A stretch of 40,146 nt of DNA from Kofleriaceae bacterium. GTDB taxonomy: Bacteria; Myxococcota_A; Polyangia; Haliangiales; Haliangiaceae. The translations under genes and the position numbers were made by a program. Each line of letters begins with the position of its first letter. The first letter of the stretch is position 1. Shown piece by piece: positions 37,286 through 40,146 of this stretch. The stretch spans positions 1-40,146 of the forward strand of contig JABFXX010000378.1 in assembly GCA_013368795.1 (NCBI GenBank), in the 5' to 3' direction. The notes under the pieces are model-generated. The model was not told where the DNA came from. It made no database searches and saw nothing but the letters and a program-made list of their open reading frames with translations.

Positions 37286-39331
37286 CTACTTCTTCACGAG
37301 CACGCGGCCCGAGCGCGCGGGCACGGTCACCGCGACGGTCCCGTCGGCCTTCACCGCGAAGGTCGCGCCGTCGCCGCCGGGCATGATGTCGGTCAGCGTC
37401 GAGCCGGCCGGCAGCGTCGTCTTCAGGCACGCGCCGCCCTCGGTCGTCGGCGCGCAGCTCTCGCTCGACTGCGTGCTCGTGTTGAGCACGACGAGCGCGG
37501 TCTGCTCGCCCATCACCGTGCGCTCGAACGCGAAGATGCCGGCGTCTCGGCGCGCGCCGCTCATCGTCGTCGACCACACCGGCGTCACCTGACCGCGGCG
37601 GAGCGCGACGTTGTCCTTGCGCATCTTGATCAGGTCCTGCACGAACGTGAACAGCTCGTGGTCGGTCGCGAACGGCGCGAGCCCGAGCGCTTCGTTGCCG
37701 CGGAACATGTCCTCGCGGTTCTTCGGGTCGACACCGCCGGCGAAGCCCTGCTCGGTGCCGTAGTACACGCACGGGATGCCGTCCCACGTCATGAGGTACA
37801 TGAGCGCGGACTTGAGGATCGCCGGGTCGCTCTTCTCGAACATGAACCGCGGCAGGTCGTGGTTATCGAGGAAGTTGACGAGCACCTGCTGCGGCGCGAG
37901 GCCGATGCCGCCGTCGGCGCTCGATGCGTGCGGCACCGGCTGATAGTCGGGCCCCTGCGGGTAGCCGTTGGTCTGGCAGAACGTGTCGGTGCCGTTGCGG
38001 CCGACGCGCGAGTTGTAGAGGCACTCGAGGTTCTTCGTCGGCTGGCCCTGCGCGAACACCGCGTCGATGCCGCGGTACTTCTGCGAGAAGTAGAACACCG
38101 AGTCGAGCCGGCCGAACTTGCCCTGCGCGTCCTGACCGCCCCACGTGTACGAGCCGATCAGATCGTCCTTGCCGTCGAACGCCTCGCCGAAGATGAAGAA
38201 GTTCTGCTTGCCGAGCGACTTCGCCTTCGCGCGCATGCGGTCCGCGAAGTCGCCCCAGAAGCCGCGCACGTTGCGGTTCACCTCGGGACGGTCGATGTGC
38301 TTGACCGTATCGATGCGGAACCCGTCGAAGTCGGCGACCTCGATCCAGTACTCGAACGCGCGGATCAGCGCTTCCTTCGTATCGGGGTTGTCGGTGTTGA
38401 GGTCCTTGAGGCCGCCCGGGAAGTCGCCCTTCGTCTCCTGATCGCGGACGAAGTCGTTCGTGTAGTCCGCCTCGTGCCACCACACGTAGACGCGACCGCG
38501 CCGGTTGTACCAGCTCGCATCGTCGAACCACGGCTTGTCGTCGGGCCAGTCGAACCACTCGGGCGGACGCGGCGGCGGCGTGCGGTTCTTCTCGGGCCAG
38601 TCGGTGAAGCGAACGTCGGCAGGGCCCGAGAAGCCGAGCGAGGTCCAGCCCTGCACGCCGCGCGGGTCGTAGTCCGGGTCCCACTCGATGATGCGCTCGA
38701 GGTAGTCCTTGCCGGCGGTGCAGTACTTCATCTCGTCGGTCGAGCATGCCGACGGGTTCTGGTTGCAGATCTGCAGGCACGTGTGGCCGTAGCCGCCGCC
38801 GAAGATGCTGTCGTCGGGCTGACCGTTGCCGTTGATGTCGTAATAGAAGAGCTGCCCCATGTGGTTCGTCACCACATCGAGGATCACGAGCATGTTCTTC
38901 TCGTGCGCCTTGTCGATCAGCTCGCGCAGCTTCGCGAGGTCGCCGAAGTGAGCGTTCGGGCGCAAAAAGTCCTGCGTCCAGTAGCCGTGGTAGCTGTGAA
39001 ACCCGGCGTCCTCCTCGACGTTCTTCACGACGGGCGAGATCCACAGCGCGGTCACGCCGAGCTGCTCGAGGTAGTCGAGCTTGTCGATCACGCCCTGCCA
39101 GTCGCCGCCGTGGTACTTGCCCGGCACGCTCGGCTCGACGTTGAAGTCGTTGTTCGGATCGCCGTTCGCGAACCGGTCGATCATGATCTGGTAGATGACC
39201 TGGTCGCGCCAGTCGACGTCCGCGTTGGAGCGATGCGGCCGATCGGCGGGGTGCTCGACATCCGATGCACCACCGCAGGCGGCAAGACCCAAGGCGAGGA
39301 CCGACGCTAGAACGCGCGACACGGCGGGCAT
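37286..39331 (-). CDS. GH13 alpha-amylase-family lipoprotein
   Basis: 681 residues from ATG 39331; a GTG at 39340 would add three. The signal ends LGLAAC with Cys19. The TIM barrel starts at VIYQIMIDRFANGDPNND; motif I is DVVTNHMGQ. The catalytic trio is D341 (GFRIDTVKH, nucleophile), E383 (FGEAFDG, acid/base) and D492 (NHD, transition-state stabiliser). A Ca-binding-like DINGNGQPDD loop and several Cys (CLQICNQNPSAC) suggest an extracytoplasmic form. The C-terminal beta domain closes at PARSGRVLVKK. It acts on alpha-1,4-glucans such as starch or glycogen at the cell surface; exact specificity (amylase or neopullulanase-like) is not decided. Confidence 0.92.
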   Translation of the reverse strand: MPAVSRVLASVLALGLAACGGASDVEHPADRPHRSNADVDWRDQVIYQIMIDRFANGDPNNDFNVEPSVPGKYHGGDWQGVIDKLDYLEQLGVTALWISPVVKNVEEDAGFHSYHGYWTQDFLRPNAHFGDLAKLRELIDKAHEKNMLVILDVVTNHMGQLFYYDINGNGQPDDSIFGGGYGHTCLQICNQNPSACSTDEMKYCTAGKDYLERIIEWDPDYDPRGVQGWTSLGFSGPADVRFTDWPEKNRTPPPRPPEWFDWPDDKPWFDDASWYNRRGRVYVWWHEADYTNDFVRDQETKGDFPGGLKDLNTDNPDTKEALIRAFEYWIEVADFDGFRIDTVKHIDRPEVNRNVRGFWGDFADRMRAKAKSLGKQNFFIFGEAFDGKDDLIGSYTWGGQDAQGKFGRLDSVFYFSQKYRGIDAVFAQGQPTKNLECLYNSRVGRNGTDTFCQTNGYPQGPDYQPVPHASSADGGIGLAPQQVLVNFLDNHDLPRFMFEKSDPAILKSALMYLMTWDGIPCVYYGTEQGFAGGVDPKNREDMFRGNEALGLAPFATDHELFTFVQDLIKMRKDNVALRRGQVTPVWSTTMSGARRDAGIFAFERTVMGEQTALVVLNTSTQSSESCAPTTEGGACLKTTLPAGSTLTDIMPGGDGATFAVKADGTVAVTVPARSGRVLVKK

Positions 39332-39419
39332 GGGGAGCACGATTCGTGCCCCGAACAGTCCACCCGGATCAACATGTTACTGATCACACATTGCCAGCGT
39401 GTTGCCGTTCGCAACGACC

Positions 39420-39425
39420 TAGGAT
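39420..39425 (+). promoter_or_regulatory. -10-like box TAGGAT, 5 nt before ATG 39431
   Basis: Exact TANNNT match at the shortest spacing in the set, upstream of the small secreted protein. Confidence 0.4.
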
Positions 39426-39430
39426 GAATC

Positions 39431-39895
39431 ATGCCTCGCTGGCTCGTTCTCTTCGGTGTCCTCGCGGCGAGCGGCGGTCCGGAGCTCGACGCGCCGTACG
39501 ACTGCGAACCCGGTCAACTCGAATACCAGGACGCCAGCTTCTGGGTGATCCGGGAGCCCATCCGCTACACCCACGAGGGTCCGGCGAACGGCATGCCCGG
39601 GAAGCTCGACCTGACAGGCGCCAGTGACCACCTCCTCATCGAGTACTCCGAGCCGCTCGTGTTCGAGGGCGACATCGTGCCCGCGCGAATCGCTGTCAAG
39701 ATCGGTGAGGACGAGTACGAGACGTGCGACGTGAACGGGCCCTTTCCAGGCCAGCTCGAGATACCCGCAACGGGCGTGTTCGTCTTCGAGATCGAGAACG
39801 TCGCACGGCGTTTTGGGTGCGGACGCTGCGACGGGTTCCTCTGCGTCCCCGATGATGGCCATCGGGTCAGCGGCTGCTATCGCGCGCCGAAGTAG
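39431..39895 (+). CDS. Small secreted Cys-containing protein, unknown
   Basis: 154 residues. A weak signal peptide (PRWLVLFGVLAASGG) precedes a mature protein with seven Cys: YDCEPG, ETCDVNG and a cluster RFGCGRCDGFLCVPDDG with SGCYR near the end. The core is beta-like (LLIEYSEPLVFEGDIVPARI, TGVFVFEIENVA). No family recognised. It lies 20 nt before a radical SAM gene, so it could be a partner or substrate of that enzyme, although it is long for a peptide precursor and the signal argues against cytoplasmic modification. Confidence 0.65.
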   Translation: MPRWLVLFGVLAASGGPELDAPYDCEPGQLEYQDASFWVIREPIRYTHEGPANGMPGKLDLTGASDHLLIEYSEPLVFEGDIVPARIAVKIGEDEYETCDVNGPFPGQLEIPATGVFVFEIENVARRFGCGRCDGFLCVPDDGHRVSGCYRAPK

Positions 39896-39915
39896 CGCGT
39901 GTTACGACGAGCTTG

Positions 39916-40146
39916 GTGAAGAAGTTGCCGATCGCGCCGAAGGCGCCGCCCGCCAAGCGCGAGCTGAACCTCGCCGAGGAGGTCCGCGCGCTCGACACGG
40001 CGGCCCGACCGATTCTCGCGGTCTGGGAGATCACGCTGGCCTGCGACCTCGCGTGCGGTCACTGCGGCTCGCGCGCCGGCCGCGCCCGACCCGACGAGCT
40101 GTCGACCGCCGAGGCGCTCTCGCTCGTCGATCAGCTCGCCGACCTC
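39916..40146 (+). CDS. Radical SAM protein, N-terminal part (cut by window edge)
   Basis: 77 residues are visible from GTG 39916; the gene continues beyond the window. C43-DLA-C47-GH-C50 in WEITLACDLACGHCGSRAGR is the radical SAM CxxxCxxC motif, which holds a [4Fe-4S] cluster that cleaves S-adenosylmethionine to a 5'-deoxyadenosyl radical. The approach sequence (ARPILAVWEITLAC) and the GHCGSRAGRARPDELSTAEA segment are typical of SPASM-type peptide or protein maturases rather than of biosynthetic enzymes such as BioB, but the SPASM region would lie outside the window. TACGAC, one base off TANNNT, is 7 nt before the GTG. Confidence 0.85.
   Translation, partial: MKKLPIAPKAPPAKRELNLAEEVRALDTAARPILAVWEITLACDLACGHCGSRAGRARPDELSTAEALSLVDQLADL

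Noticed and set aside
34829..39310. 1493-codon open frame on the plus strand across the hydrolase, lipoprotein and amylase genes
   Set aside because: Most of it is antisense to two well-supported minus-strand genes, with no recognisable domain and a skewed Arg/Val/Ala composition.

Overview
The window is a GC-rich, densely coded stretch of a bacterial chromosome. The combination of a MYXO-CTERM-type C-terminus on a secreted heparinase-like protein, two large Hanks-type Ser/Thr kinases (one fused to an nSTAND NTPase, one with a zinc-finger-like N-terminus and a beta-propeller), a divergent ECF-like sigma factor, many GTG starts and about fourteen predicted lipoproteins points to Myxococcota, probably near the Kofleriaceae/Haliangiales. 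That placement is inference from gene content; no rRNA or marker gene is present. I saw no tRNA, rRNA, CRISPR array, insertion sequence or phage gene.

Layout. 79-7193 (+): two tandem von Willebrand A lipoproteins, an unknown lipoprotein, the 3' remnant of a PAP2 phosphatase, and a heparinase II/III-like protein. 7190-12950: single genes on alternating strands (small DUF4926-like protein, unknown 138-aa protein, membrane-associated methyltransferase, a lipoprotein broken by an in-frame TGA, isovaleryl-CoA-dehydrogenase-type enzyme, diacylglycerol-kinase-like lipid kinase, two lipoproteins). 13032-19040 (+): thiolase, PQQ-propeller lipoprotein, unknown protein, free methionine-R-sulfoxide reductase, lipoprotein. 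19041-22416 (-): two related CACKD-motif lipoproteins and an M3 oligopeptidase. 22442-26871 (+): MiaE-like hydroxylase, kinase-nSTAND protein and a coupled TPR/PEGA-like membrane protein. 26868-28097 (-): MFS exporter. 28177-35786 (+): membrane protein, sigma factor, alpha/beta hydrolase, kinase-propeller, AraC regulator, second hydrolase. 35780-39331 (-): unknown lipoprotein and GH13 amylase lipoprotein. 39431-40146 (+): small secreted Cys-rich protein and a radical SAM enzyme cut by the window edge.

Two window-wide patterns stand out. First, most genes that head a transcription unit lack a Shine-Dalgarno sequence and instead carry TANNNT 5-9 nt (most often 6) before the start codon, which is the signature of leaderless transcription; the few exceptions have a clear GGAGG. 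Several neighbours on the same strand each have their own such box, so they are probably single-gene units rather than operons. Second, all seven convergent gene pairs meet with stop codons that overlap, abut or lie 3 nt apart.

No stretch longer than 300 bases lacks a gene. The longest gap, 19668-19945, holds the only convincing intrinsic terminator I found. Lipoprotein, domain and motif calls rest on reading the translated sequence; no database search was possible.
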